Below are positions 17,711-26,287 of a stretch of 64,000 nt of DNA, in pieces; the stretch's first letter is position 1; each line of letters starts with the position of its first letter. This DNA is from Sphingobacteriales bacterium 46-32. Its GTDB lineage: Bacteria; Bacteroidota; Bacteroidia; Chitinophagales; Chitinophagaceae. A program made the position numbers and the translations under genes. The stretch lies in the NCBI GenBank assembly GCA_001898485.1, contig MKTY01000009.1:62001-126000 (forward strand), given 5' to 3'. The notes under the pieces were generated by a model. The model saw nothing but the letters and a program-made list of their open reading frames with translations, made no database searches and was not told the origin of the DNA.

Positions 17711-17745
17711 AGACCGTCTCTTAATTTTGAGACGGCCTCTTTTTT
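17711..17745 (+). terminator. Terminator-like hairpin in IS right end
   Basis: Stem AGACCGTCTC/GAGACGGCCT with one mismatch, loop of eight bases, then six T. It coincides with the right terminal repeat and would end transposase transcription. Confidence 0.65.
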
Positions 17746-17894
17746 CGTCTTTCCCTTTCTACTTGCAATATCAATAAAATCTCCCCATAGGGGGAAAACT
17801 GTGATAATGGTTTCAACATTATTCCCAAATTTTGGCATATCAACAATAGATGCAACTCCGAAACAAATTGTGAGAACTTCTAAAAGATTATGCT

Positions 17895-18740
17895 ATGGAA
17901 ATCGTGTTGAGTAAAATATTATCACAAATTCATCATCAGGAAGACAAGCTGTCTTCTCAAATGATGCGAGCGGCAGACGAGGCTTACCAAATGACCTTGT
18001 TCCTAAATGAAATGCTGTGTACTATAAAAGTCAAAGTCTTACAAGCCGGATTTACAAATGAACAACAGGAGATTGACTTTTTCAAGAATATCAAACCACA
18101 AATTTTAGGGAAACTTATCTACTATAACAAAGTATTCCGCATCGAAACTACCTGCCCCGTCAGTAATGGCAAAATACATCAAAACTATTATGAGAACCTA
18201 TTAAAAAATCTCAAATCAGAATATAAAGAAAGTATTTGCAATGAGGATTTTTACAGATACTACCGTGCAGGCAGGACAGACCGTGACCATACTTATTTCA
18301 GGCTCGGACAAATCAATTACCACGATGGATTAAAGAGTGGTGTGTTTGAAATTGACCTTAGTTTCTCAACGTATTATGACAACAAGATAGCCTATATTAT
18401 AGCCAATGAACTACTTTATACTTATATGCTTACCAAAATCAACCCCGAAGAAAATCCCGATACAATTTTACTAAATGGAGATGCAAACAAAGATATTTCG
18501 TGGACAAATTCTCAAAATGCACTTATCGAACTGATATACGCTCTCTATGCTTCAAATTCCATTGCGTATGGAAAAATAGGCATCCGAAAATTAGCTTTGA
18601 TTTTTCAGGTGCTATTCCGAACACCATTAAACGACATACATCACTCTTTCCACCGAATGAAAACAAGAGCAGGTTCCCGAACGGCATTTTTAGACCAACT
18701 CAAAATATCCCTCGAAGAATATATGGATAAAGACCTTTAG
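17895..18740 (+). CDS. rteC: RteC-family ICE excision/transfer regulator
   Basis: A 281-residue RteC-like protein. In CTnDOT, RteC is a winged-helix DNA-binding activator that switches on the excision operon after induction through RteA/RteB. The central family segments are present (FFKNIKPQILGKLIYYNKVFRIET at about 58; FYRYYRAGRTDRDHTYFR at about 116), as is the C-terminal helical DNA-binding part (FHRMKTRAGSRTAFLDQLK). No rteA/rteB two-component genes are near. It stands upstream of the helix-turn-helix and topB genes, as in the excision module, and ends with a terminator. Confidence 0.87.
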   Translation: MEIVLSKILSQIHHQEDKLSSQMMRAADEAYQMTLFLNEMLCTIKVKVLQAGFTNEQQEIDFFKNIKPQILGKLIYYNKVFRIETTCPVSNGKIHQNYYENLLKNLKSEYKESICNEDFYRYYRAGRTDRDHTYFRLGQINYHDGLKSGVFEIDLSFSTYYDNKIAYIIANELLYTYMLTKINPEENPDTILLNGDANKDISWTNSQNALIELIYALYASNSIAYGKIGIRKLALIFQVLFRTPLNDIHHSFHRMKTRAGSRTAFLDQLKISLEEYMDKDL

Positions 18741-18761
18741 CTGTTTCAATACAGTAATTTC

Positions 18762-18792
18762 AAAGCAGTACACAAAATGTACTGCTTTTTTA
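18762..18792 (+). terminator. Intrinsic terminator after rteC
   Basis: Stem AAAGCAGTACA/TGTACTGCTTT, five-base loop, then T run, 22 bases after the rteC stop codon. Confidence 0.85.
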
Positions 18793-18847
18793 TTTGCCCA
18801 TATATGCCAATTGGCAAATCCTTATTACAAAATACCCACCCTCTCCT

Positions 18848-18874
18848 AAACCCTTATTAAACAAGGGTTTTTCT
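18848..18874 (+). terminator. Second terminator-like hairpin between rteC and the excision genes
   Basis: Stem AAACCCTT/AAGGGTTT with a seven-base loop and a short T tract. It lies about 110 bases before the next gene and could be a backup terminator or a leader attenuator. Confidence 0.5.
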
Positions 18875-18979
18875 AATTATAAAAATTTTCAAAAAACCGC
18901 CAAACCAATGGGTGAGGATTGGCAGACAAACACTGCCACCTTTAGGAGTTTTACATAGTGAACATTTAAAAGCTGTGCA

Positions 18980-19333
18980 ATGAAAATAATAACTATTGAG
19001 GAAGAAGCCTGGCAACAACTAAACAGCCGTATCAACGCCATTGCCGAGTACCTTAAAAGACAGGAAGATAAAAGTTTTGATGACCTGTGGCTCAATAACC
19101 ACGAGGTATGCCAATACCTGCACATCAGCGAAAAGACCTTATGGCGTATGCGAACCAAAGGCGAGATAGCTTATTCAAAAATCTACGGTCAGTATTTCTA
19201 CACCATTGGAGCCATTAAGGATATGCTCAACGCTAACGCTATACAAAGCAGCGATGAATTTGTGCAGGAGCTTATGGCAAAAGGCAAAAGCTATATCGAA
19301 AAAGGTAGAAAGTTAAAGACAGATAAAAAATAG
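18980..19333 (+). CDS. Helix-turn-helix (excisionase-like) protein 1
   Basis: A 117-residue protein with a MerR/Xis-type DNA-binding domain: LWLNNHEVCQYLHISEKTLWRMRTKGEIAYSKI is the recognisable winged helix-turn-helix (HTH_17-like), and the rest is charged helix. Paired small proteins of this kind lie next to topB in CTnDOT-like elements, where Xis2c/Xis2d-type proteins aid excision and regulate transfer genes. The upstream sequence GTGAACATTTAAAA at 18958 belongs to a motif shared with other ICE starts. Confidence 0.82.
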   Translation: MKIITIEEEAWQQLNSRINAIAEYLKRQEDKSFDDLWLNNHEVCQYLHISEKTLWRMRTKGEIAYSKIYGQYFYTIGAIKDMLNANAIQSSDEFVQELMAKGKSYIEKGRKLKTDKK

Positions 19334-19359
19334 GTATGAACCTTTAAAAGTATATCCCT

Positions 19360-19650
19360 ATGAATATTGATAGAATGGAATTTTTGGCGTGGATGGAACG
19401 CCTGATGGGTCGCCTTGATATGCTGGGCGATAATATAGATGAGTTGCAAAAGAAACGTAATAGCATAGATGGCGAGGAACTGCTCGACAATCAGGATTTA
19501 CTACAAATGCTGAAAATCAGCAACCGTTCCCTGCAACGGTATCGCTCCATCGGCAAGTTGCCTTATTATACGATAAGCGGAAAACTATATTACAAACTGT
19601 CCGATGTGCATCAGTTCATCAGGGAGAGCTTTAATCCACCCTCAAAATGA
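19360..19650 (+). CDS. Helix-turn-helix (excisionase-like) protein 2
   Basis: A 96-residue homologue of the preceding gene with the same Xis-like fold (LLDNQDLLQMLKISNRSLQRYRSIGKLPYYTISGKLYY). The N-terminal helix (MEFLAWMERLMGRLDMLGDNI) may mediate dimerisation. It starts 26 bases after the first helix-turn-helix gene and probably shares its operon, though it carries its own copy of the AAC-N-TTTAAAA leader motif. A tiny reading frame overlaps its stop codon. Confidence 0.82.
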   Translation: MNIDRMEFLAWMERLMGRLDMLGDNIDELQKKRNSIDGEELLDNQDLLQMLKISNRSLQRYRSIGKLPYYTISGKLYYKLSDVHQFIRESFNPPSK

Positions 19651-19736
19651 ACGCCAATGAAAGACAAAGACTGCCTTTGAGTGCCACTTCGGGCAATACA
19701 GCCAACGCTTACTTTACATTCGGCGGTAAACTTTAA
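19647..19736 (+). CDS. Possible 29-residue peptide gene
   Basis: ATG at 19647 overlaps the stop of the preceding gene as ATGA, the usual layout of a translationally coupled gene. The frame gives 29 residues (MNANERQRLPLSATSGNTAN, then AYFTFGGKL) and ends 12 bases before the next ATG. There is no homology I recognise. It may equally be non-coding leader sequence for the DUF3945 gene. Confidence 0.35.
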   Translation: MNANERQRLPLSATSGNTANAYFTFGGKL

Positions 19737-19748
19737 AATTTTCAGACT

Positions 19749-21209
19749 ATGAGTGAAGAAACAACAAATAAACAGGAAATGCCCGAACAGTTATCGGACA
19801 TCTTATTGGTGCTGAATAAAGAAAAAATGAAAATCCAAGCCGTAAAGAGCATTGACGAAAACGGGAAAATGGAAACCGTTGACCCCACGAAGAAAAACCA
19901 AAATCAATTTATGCGTGTGGACAAAAGCGGCGATTTCTTTTCCAACTTCTTCTCCAATTTTTTCAGCCAGTTAAAGAACCCTACCAATTTTTCATTCTTC
20001 AAAGTATCGGCTGATGAAGCCGTAAATAAAGCACAGGAAATGCAGAAGCAGGTAGATAAGCCAACTCCCGAAGGCGAAAAAATGATGAAAGAACACGAAG
20101 TAAAAACCGAACAGAAACAAGAAAATCAAAATAATATGGCAACAGCACAAACAACAACACCGGAAGCCAGCGAATACCGCTACAAGCCGGAGCAGATTGA
20201 TTGGGACACTATGACCAATCTCGGATTAAGCAAAGAGTACCTTGAAAAAAGAAACCTGCTTGAACCTTTATTGAAAGGTTATAAAACTAATGAACTCTTA
20301 CCGATTGGCGTTAACCTTGGCGGTACTATTCTCCGCACGGATGCCCGCCTATCTTTACAGCAAGCGGAAGACGGAAAAGTTGTGGTAGGAATACACGGTA
20401 TCAAGAAAGAGCCAAACCTGCATTTTGAGTTTTTCGGACACAAGTTTACTGATGAAGACAAGAAAAACCTGCTCGAAACAGGCAATATGGGACGGGTGGT
20501 TGATTTGAAAAATTCCAAAACAGGCGAACTGATGCCGTCCATTATCAGCATAGACAGGCTAACCAATGATGTAATTGCATTGCGAACGGAGTTTATAAAA
20601 ATTCCCGATGAAATTAAGGGTGTGAAACTGGACGATGCCCAAAAGCAAACTTTAATGGAGGGTAAACCGCTAAAGTTAGAGGGTATGATTTCTACGAAAG
20701 GAACGGAATTTTCGGCAACAGTACAGTTCAATGCTGACAAGCGTTATGTTGAGTTCCTTTTTGACAGAAGCAACTCTAACAGGCAAACGCAAAGCAACGG
20801 GCAGAATAATCAACAGACCAACCAGCAAAGCCAGCCGCAGGAAGCTCCAAAAACATTCAGGGGCAAAGAACTGACCGATGAGCAGCACAAAGATTTCAAA
20901 GCTGGGCAAACCATTTACATTGACGGGTTGAAAGATAAAAAAGGGCAACCGTATCAGGGTTATATCACTTTCAATGCAGAAACCGGAAAAACGAACTTCC
21001 AATTTCCAAGCCAGGTTAAGGCACAGGCAAAACCTACCGAAGCCCACAAAACGCAGACTGCCGTCAATTCGGAGGGTAAAACCAATGAAGCGACCAAAAA
21101 CATCAATGAGCCTTTGAAGAAAGGGCAACAAAGCCCGAAAAACAAACAACAGCAGGAACAACAGGAAAAACCCAAAGCTCCTGCAAAGTCAAAAGGCGTA
21201 AAAAGGTAA
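19749..21209 (+). CDS. DUF3945 domain-containing ICE protein
   Basis: A 486-residue protein typical of Bacteroidota conjugative elements, with an N-terminal segment (LSDILLVLNKEKMKIQAVKSIDENGKMETV), a DUF4099-like central domain (YRYKPEQIDWDTMTNLGLSKEYLE, about 135) and two DUF3945-type beta repeats (ISTKGTEFSATVQFNADKRYVEFLFD near 313 and LKDKKGQPYQGYITFNAETGKTNFQF near 397). The linker and tail are rich in Q, N and K. The function is unknown; it always travels with topB, which starts six bases downstream. Confidence 0.85.
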   Translation: MSEETTNKQEMPEQLSDILLVLNKEKMKIQAVKSIDENGKMETVDPTKKNQNQFMRVDKSGDFFSNFFSNFFSQLKNPTNFSFFKVSADEAVNKAQEMQKQVDKPTPEGEKMMKEHEVKTEQKQENQNNMATAQTTTPEASEYRYKPEQIDWDTMTNLGLSKEYLEKRNLLEPLLKGYKTNELLPIGVNLGGTILRTDARLSLQQAEDGKVVVGIHGIKKEPNLHFEFFGHKFTDEDKKNLLETGNMGRVVDLKNSKTGELMPSIISIDRLTNDVIALRTEFIKIPDEIKGVKLDDAQKQTLMEGKPLKLEGMISTKGTEFSATVQFNADKRYVEFLFDRSNSNRQTQSNGQNNQQTNQQSQPQEAPKTFRGKELTDEQHKDFKAGQTIYIDGLKDKKGQPYQGYITFNAETGKTNFQFPSQVKAQAKPTEAHKTQTAVNSEGKTNEATKNINEPLKKGQQSPKNKQQQEQQEKPKAPAKSKGVKR

Positions 21210-21215
21210 TCAAGT

Positions 21216-23300
21216 ATGAAAACAATTATTGCAGAAAAACCAAGCGTAGCAAGGGAAATAGCCGGACTTGTGGGAGCATCTGATAAAAAAGATGGCTACC
21301 TGACAGGGAACGGCTATTTTGTTACGTGGGCATTCGGTCATTTAATAGGATTGGGAATGCCCGAAGATTACGGGATTTCGGGGTTTGACAAATCAGCTTT
21401 GCCAATACTCCCTAATCCTTTTTTGCTGACCGTCCGCAAAGTCAAAAAAGACAAAGGCTATACTGCCGATACAGGCGCATTAAAGCAACTGAAAGTTATC
21501 GAGCAGCTTTTTAGCCGTAGCAACAGCATCATTGTTGCTACTGATGCAGGACGTGAGGGCGAACTTATTTTCAGGTACATTTATGAATACCTGAAATGTA
21601 CCAAGCCCTTTGAACGCCTCTGGATAAGCTCGCTTACCGAAAAAGCCATTAAACAAGGCTTTGACAATCTAAAAGACGGGGCAGCATTTGACGGATTGTA
21701 TCAGGCGGCACAAGGCAGAAGCCGTGCCGATTGGCTTGTGGGCATCAATGCTACACAGGCGTTGAGCATTGCCGCAGGCAATGGCATTTATTCGCTCGGA
21801 AGAGTGCAGACACCTACACTGGCTTTGATATGCAAACGCTATTTGGAAAACAAAAATTTCTCGGTAAAGAAATATTGGCAGATACAGTTATTACACCACA
21901 AAGAACTGATAGATTTTAAAAGCCTTTCCAAAACCAAATGGGAAGACCAAAAACTTGCCGATGATACGCTGAAAGCCATTCAGCGAAGCGAAACGGCAAC
22001 AGTTATATCAGTAGAAACCAAAAGCGTTACAGAACAACCTCCTTTATTGTTCGACCTTACCGGATTGCAAAAGGAAGCCAATAAAAAGCTGAACCTTTCT
22101 GCCGAAGAAACCCTCAACATTGCCCAAAGCCTCTACGAAAAGAAGTTTATCACTTACCCACGTACCGGAAGCAAATACATTCCTGAAGATATGTGGGCAG
22201 AAATTCCCAACCTCGTGAGGGCTTTGCAGGATAGGGAAACCTGCAAGCAAGCCGTATCAAAAATGAAATGGGGACGTTTCAATAAACGTATCGTGAACGA
22301 TTTGCGTGTTACCGACCACCACGGGCTATTGATTACAGACAAAATCCCGTCAGCACTGAACGCAAAGGAAAATGCCGTTTATGATATGATTGCCTTTCGA
22401 TTGCTCGAAGCCGTTTCACAAGCCTGTATCAAGGAGATAACCGATGTCGGTTTACAGGTATTGCATTACGATTTTACCGCAAAAGGCTGTAAGATTATAG
22501 AAGCTGGCTGGCGTTCCGTTAAGGGAAGTTTTACGGACGATGATACCGAACCTGTACAGGATTTACCGGAACTGAAAAAAGGCGATGAACTCAAAATAAA
22601 AGAAGCCTCCGTTCTCGAAAAGAAAACCAAACCGCCTGTGCTTTATACCGAAGCACGGCTTTTGTCGGCTATGGAAAGTGCCGGAAAGGAAATCGAAAAT
22701 GAAGACGAACGGAAAGCCCTGCAAAATATCGGTATCGGTACTCCGGCTACAAGAGCCGCAATAATCGAAACCCTGTTTACCCGTAACTATATCCAAAGGG
22801 AAAAGAAATCCTTAATCCCTACCGAAAAGGGATTGCAAGTGTATGAATTGGTCAAAGACCGCAAAATTGCAGATGTGGCAATGACTGTCGAATGGGAACT
22901 CGCATTGCAGAAAATCGAAAACAACGAAACGGATGCCGGAGCATTTCAAAAGGAAATGGAAACTTACGCTTCATCTATTACCAATGAATTGCTGCAAACT
23001 TCCATTGCCCAAAACAACCTGCCCAAATTGGTTTGCCCAAAATGCAAAAGCCAGCAACTCCTTATCCGTGACAAAATCGTGAAGTGTCCTGATGAGGCTT
23101 GTAATTGGGTACAGTTCCGTAATGTGTGTGGCGTACAAATCGGCATAGCCGATATTGAAAGCCTTATCAATAATAAGAAAACTTCACTCATCAAAGGAAT
23201 GAAAAGCAAGGCAGGTAAGAAATTCGATGCGTATATCGTATTGAAAGAGGATTGTACAACCTCTTTTGAGTTTGATAAAAATAAAAGCTACAAAAAGTAA
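21216..23300 (+). CDS. topB: ICE-type DNA topoisomerase III
   Basis: A 694-residue type IA topoisomerase. The TOPRIM motif appears at the N-terminus (MKTIIAEKPSVAREIAG) with ATDAGREGELIFRYIYEY at about residue 109; the catalytic tyrosine is residue 314 in FITYPRTGSKYI. A C-terminal zinc-finger-like segment (CPKCKSQQLLIRDKIVKCPDEAC) is retained. In CTnDOT the homologous Exc protein is needed for excision, although its topoisomerase activity is dispensable there. The stop codon overlaps the ATG of the ORF6N gene by one base. Confidence 0.95.
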   Translation: MKTIIAEKPSVAREIAGLVGASDKKDGYLTGNGYFVTWAFGHLIGLGMPEDYGISGFDKSALPILPNPFLLTVRKVKKDKGYTADTGALKQLKVIEQLFSRSNSIIVATDAGREGELIFRYIYEYLKCTKPFERLWISSLTEKAIKQGFDNLKDGAAFDGLYQAAQGRSRADWLVGINATQALSIAAGNGIYSLGRVQTPTLALICKRYLENKNFSVKKYWQIQLLHHKELIDFKSLSKTKWEDQKLADDTLKAIQRSETATVISVETKSVTEQPPLLFDLTGLQKEANKKLNLSAEETLNIAQSLYEKKFITYPRTGSKYIPEDMWAEIPNLVRALQDRETCKQAVSKMKWGRFNKRIVNDLRVTDHHGLLITDKIPSALNAKENAVYDMIAFRLLEAVSQACIKEITDVGLQVLHYDFTAKGCKIIEAGWRSVKGSFTDDDTEPVQDLPELKKGDELKIKEASVLEKKTKPPVLYTEARLLSAMESAGKEIENEDERKALQNIGIGTPATRAAIIETLFTRNYIQREKKSLIPTEKGLQVYELVKDRKIADVAMTVEWELALQKIENNETDAGAFQKEMETYASSITNELLQTSIAQNNLPKLVCPKCKSQQLLIRDKIVKCPDEACNWVQFRNVCGVQIGIADIESLINNKKTSLIKGMKSKAGKKFDAYIVLKEDCTTSFEFDKNKSYKK

Positions 23301-24181
23301 TGGAAAATAAACCCATCATTATCAGCAAGGAAATCAGAAACCTGATTTATACCATACGTGGCAAGCAAGTGATGTTGGATAGCGACCTCGCTACCTTATA
23401 TCAGGTGGAAACAAAAAACCTTAACAAAGCCGTAAAAAGGAATGTAGAAAGGTTTCCTGCTTCTTTCTGCTTTCAACTGACCGAAGAGGAAGTTGAAAAC
23501 TTGAGGTTCCAATTTGGAACCTCAAGTTTAAGCTATGGTGGAAGGCGTTATTTGCCCTATGTTTTTACCGAACAAGGGGTTGCAATGGCTTCTGCTATAC
23601 TCCGTTCAGATATAGCGGTTAAAGTCAGTGTTGAAATTATGGAAGCCTTTGTAGAAATGCGGCGAATGCTTATCAGTAATGCCTCTTTGTTTCATCGTTT
23701 GGATAATATTGAATTAAAGCAATTAGAAGCCGACCAAAAATTTGAAGAGATTTTTAAGGCTATGGAAAGTGACAAGCTCCACAGCGAAAAAGGTATCTTT
23801 TATGACGGGCAGGTTTTTGATGCCTATGCCTTTGTTTCCGATATTATCCGAAGTGCCAAAAGTTCCATTATCCTTTTGGATAATTATGTAGATGATACGG
23901 TACTGACCTTATTGGGTAAACGTGGCGATGCCGTAACTGCCACTATCTATACCAAAAATATCGGCAACCAGCTAAGGCTGGATGTACAACGGTACAACAG
24001 CCAATACCCTCCAATTGAAATTGAGATTTTTTCCGATGCTCACGACCGCTTTTTAATTATTGACGATACGGAACTCTACCATATCGGAGCATCACTGAAA
24101 GACCTGGGCAAAAAATGGTTTGCCTTTTCGAGAATGGATATTGAAGTCGGTAGGATGTTACAAATCTTGAACAAACAATGA
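23300..24181 (+). CDS. ORF6N DNA-binding protein with PLD-like C-terminal domain
   Basis: A 293-residue protein. The N-terminal half is the phage-type ORF6N domain (IRGKQVMLDSDLATLYQVETKNLNKAVKRN; RYLPYVFTEQGVAMASAILRS), thought to bind DNA. The C-terminal half carries a single phospholipase-D-like motif, HDRFLIIDD followed by IGASLKDLG: histidine 248 and aspartate 255 are kept, but the usual lysine is arginine 250. It overlaps the topB stop by one base, so it belongs to that operon here. Such proteins are frequent in phages and ICEs with unproven roles. A 31-base palindrome lies inside the gene at 23498-23528. Confidence 0.85.
   Translation: MENKPIIISKEIRNLIYTIRGKQVMLDSDLATLYQVETKNLNKAVKRNVERFPASFCFQLTEEEVENLRFQFGTSSLSYGGRRYLPYVFTEQGVAMASAILRSDIAVKVSVEIMEAFVEMRRMLISNASLFHRLDNIELKQLEADQKFEEIFKAMESDKLHSEKGIFYDGQVFDAYAFVSDIIRSAKSSIILLDNYVDDTVLTLLGKRGDAVTATIYTKNIGNQLRLDVQRYNSQYPPIEIEIFSDAHDRFLIIDDTELYHIGASLKDLGKKWFAFSRMDIEVGRMLQILNKQ
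23498..23528. repeat. 31-base near-perfect palindrome inside the ORF6N gene
   Basis: Arms AACTTGAGGTTCCAA (23498-23512) and TTGGAACCTCAAGTT (23514-23528) are perfectly complementary with one central base. The palindrome lies in the coding sequence for NLRFQFGTSS. Confidence 0.9.
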
Positions 24182-24229
24182 GTGTAGTATATTCATAATG
24201 TTAAGAAAAAAAACTGCAATTTCGTATAT

Positions 24230-25333
24230 CTATAGCTCCAAACCATTCTTATTTCTCCATCTCACTTCTTCTTCGGTTCGGGGAAGAAGTTTGTCTAACG
24301 TTTCTACTGCACCAGCCTGCACTTCATCTATGAATGGTCGCAGGTCTTTGTTGTATGCTTCAAAAGCTAATTCAAAATTTCCCTTCTGTTTTTCAAATGC
24401 GTCTGCCAATGCTGTTGCACCAACAATAGCCAATGAACCGCCCATTCCTGCGGCAGGCGAAGCACAATAACCAGCATCGCCTACCAATGCAACTCGTCCT
24501 TTTGTCCAGGAGGGCATTTTTATCTGACAGAATTTATCAAAGTAAAATGATTGGGAATTTATTAGTTCCTTCAATAATTCTTTGGTTCGCCAACCAACAT
24601 TTTCAAATTGTTCTAAAATTATTTGCTTATGCTGCCCTTGATTTCGGAAGTCATAAAGAATTTCTGCTTCGAGCCGGAAAGTAAAAATGATGTCGGTTTT
24701 GTGATTGTATGCATACAACGCAATACCTTTATTTGGTTCTGCAAACATCTGGTAAGTGCCTTCATCTACCAATAATTTATCTGTAATGGCGACGGAAAAA
24801 TACTGACCTAAAAAATGCGCATATTGCGTTTCGTTCCCAAACCATATTTTCCTTACCGTAGAATGTATACCGTCACAGCCAAATACCAAATAATAGGCCT
24901 GTCGTGTACCATCTTTAAACGTAGCTTCAATATTTTCGTTTGTTTCGTTTAAGGCAATAATGCTGTTGTTGAAAATAAATTCAACATCGTTTTTTATAAG
25001 GTCAAAAATCATATTGAGCAACAAATTCCGCTCTATTTCAAATTCGTTGTCAGGTAACTTTTGCAACAGAACAGAATGTTCGGTAACATCGTCAGCATTT
25101 TTAAATTCCCATTTTTCAGGTCCAATTCTATTGGCTTTTATTTGTTCATAAAGTCCCATTCTCTTAATGATGTCAACAGTTTGGTCTTTTATATCGACTG
25201 GCGTTCCTCCCATTTTGAGATGACTTCCGATTTCTATAACGGTTACTTTATAGCCCAATTTATTCAGCCAATAAGCTACTGTTAATCCTGCAAAACTTGC
25301 ACCCGACACAAGTACTTTTTTAGTTTGTTCCAT
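24230..25333 (-). CDS. FAD-dependent monooxygenase (PHBH fold)
   Basis: A 367-residue flavoprotein monooxygenase of the p-hydroxybenzoate hydroxylase class, the group that includes TetX. The FAD-binding Rossmann motif VLVSGASFAGLTVAYWL (about residue 8), the GCDGIHSTVRK motif (about 153) and the second FAD motif GDAGYCASPAAGMGGSLA (about 287) are intact. It differs clearly from TetX in these segments, so tetracycline inactivation should not be assumed; the substrate may be another aromatic drug or metabolite. An AraC regulator on the same strand lies upstream. The pair sits as an insert between backbone genes. Confidence 0.87.
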   Translation of the reverse strand: MEQTKKVLVSGASFAGLTVAYWLNKLGYKVTVIEIGSHLKMGGTPVDIKDQTVDIIKRMGLYEQIKANRIGPEKWEFKNADDVTEHSVLLQKLPDNEFEIERNLLLNMIFDLIKNDVEFIFNNSIIALNETNENIEATFKDGTRQAYYLVFGCDGIHSTVRKIWFGNETQYAHFLGQYFSVAITDKLLVDEGTYQMFAEPNKGIALYAYNHKTDIIFTFRLEAEILYDFRNQGQHKQIILEQFENVGWRTKELLKELINSQSFYFDKFCQIKMPSWTKGRVALVGDAGYCASPAAGMGGSLAIVGATALADAFEKQKGNFELAFEAYNKDLRPFIDEVQAGAVETLDKLLPRTEEEVRWRNKNGLEL

Positions 25334-25414
25334 TTTCTACTCGTTTAAATTTTATGTTGCAAAATTCGTGAGAATAAGAAAAATAGGAAATGACCAATCG
25401 GAGCAAGTATTGGA

Positions 25415-26287
25415 CTAATCGTGCCTTTTGTTGCGGAAAGCTAAAGCAGATATACCTGTGGATTTCTTAAAAAGCCTGGAAAAATAGGGATAATCATCGT
25501 AGCCCAATTTAAAAGCGATTTCTTTTACCGATTTGTCGGTGTGATAAAGCAATCGTTTTGCTTCCAATATAATTCGGTCTTGAATGTGTTGTGAAACAGA
25601 TAAACCTGTCGTGTTTTTTACACTTTCGTTTAAATAATGAGTAGAAATATTGAGTTTGTTTGCGAATGCTGTCGGCCGCTTAATTGTACAGTAATTTTTT
25701 TCTAACAATTGTTGGAAAGATTTTGTAATCAACTCAGCTCTCGAAAGTTTGTTTGAAGATTTATTCTGACTTAAAAATGCTGAAATAATTAACGCTACCA
25801 ACGTATTGCAACTGTCTTTTAAAAGCAAGTAATGCAGTTTGTTCTCGTTTTGCCTTGAAAATTTCAGGATAAGAGAAAAGGTTTCAAAAATATCTGTGTA
25901 AATATTTTTTGTCAATTTTAATGGCATTACTGGTGCAAGTTCTTCCAAAAATGTAAGATAATCCGAATTCAGATTTTCATTTTTGATAGCCAAAGAACAA
26001 ACAGTCATATTGGAGAAATCCAAAACGCGATGCACTTGATTAGGGTGCATATAAACAACTGTTGGTGCGTTGATTTTGTATTTTTGAAAATCAATTTCTA
26101 TAAGAACACTACCCTGCTCAAGGATATGAAATGTATGCCCCTCGTCCCGATGAGATTGACTTGCTTCTTCATATTGTTCTTGGGTTTTAAAGTCAGATTT
26201 TTTAATGCTGATTTTGTCAATAGCAATACCTCGACTTAAATTGTCGTCTATGGTGTTTACAGGTATATTCTTATTGCTTTGGAACAT
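25415..26287 (-). CDS. AraC-family transcriptional regulator
   Basis: A 290-residue regulator with an N-terminal cupin-type sensing domain (SHRDEGHTFHILEQGSVLIEI; VYMHPNQVHRVLDF) and a C-terminal AraC double helix-turn-helix (FANKLNISTHYLNESVKNTTGLSVSQHI, then VKEIAFKLGYDDYPYFSRLFKKSTGISALAF). It is 81 bases upstream of the monooxygenase gene on the same strand and is the likely regulator of that gene. Confidence 0.92.
   Translation of the reverse strand: MFQSNKNIPVNTIDDNLSRGIAIDKISIKKSDFKTQEQYEEASQSHRDEGHTFHILEQGSVLIEIDFQKYKINAPTVVYMHPNQVHRVLDFSNMTVCSLAIKNENLNSDYLTFLEELAPVMPLKLTKNIYTDIFETFSLILKFSRQNENKLHYLLLKDSCNTLVALIISAFLSQNKSSNKLSRAELITKSFQQLLEKNYCTIKRPTAFANKLNISTHYLNESVKNTTGLSVSQHIQDRIILEAKRLLYHTDKSVKEIAFKLGYDDYPYFSRLFKKSTGISALAFRNKRHD

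Larger units (their letters stand above)
15931..17739 (+). mobile_element. IS1182-family insertion sequence
   Basis: A complete element of about 1.81 kb. The left end GAGGTCGTCTCAAAA (15931-15945) and the right end read on the minus strand GAGGCCGTCTCAAAA (17739-17725) agree at 14 of 15 bases. It holds one intact transposase gene. Each terminal repeat continues into a hairpin followed by a T run. No target duplication is evident in the immediate flanks. The ends are inferred from the repeats alone. Confidence 0.85.

Noticed and set aside
15921-17749. Target-site duplication around the IS
   Set aside because: The bases on either side (left ending AATAAT, right beginning TTTTTT) do not match as direct repeats.
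24230-25333. Calling the monooxygenase TetX
   Set aside because: Flavin motifs share the fold, but the sequence differs from TetX in the N-terminal and GD motifs; only the broad class is supported.
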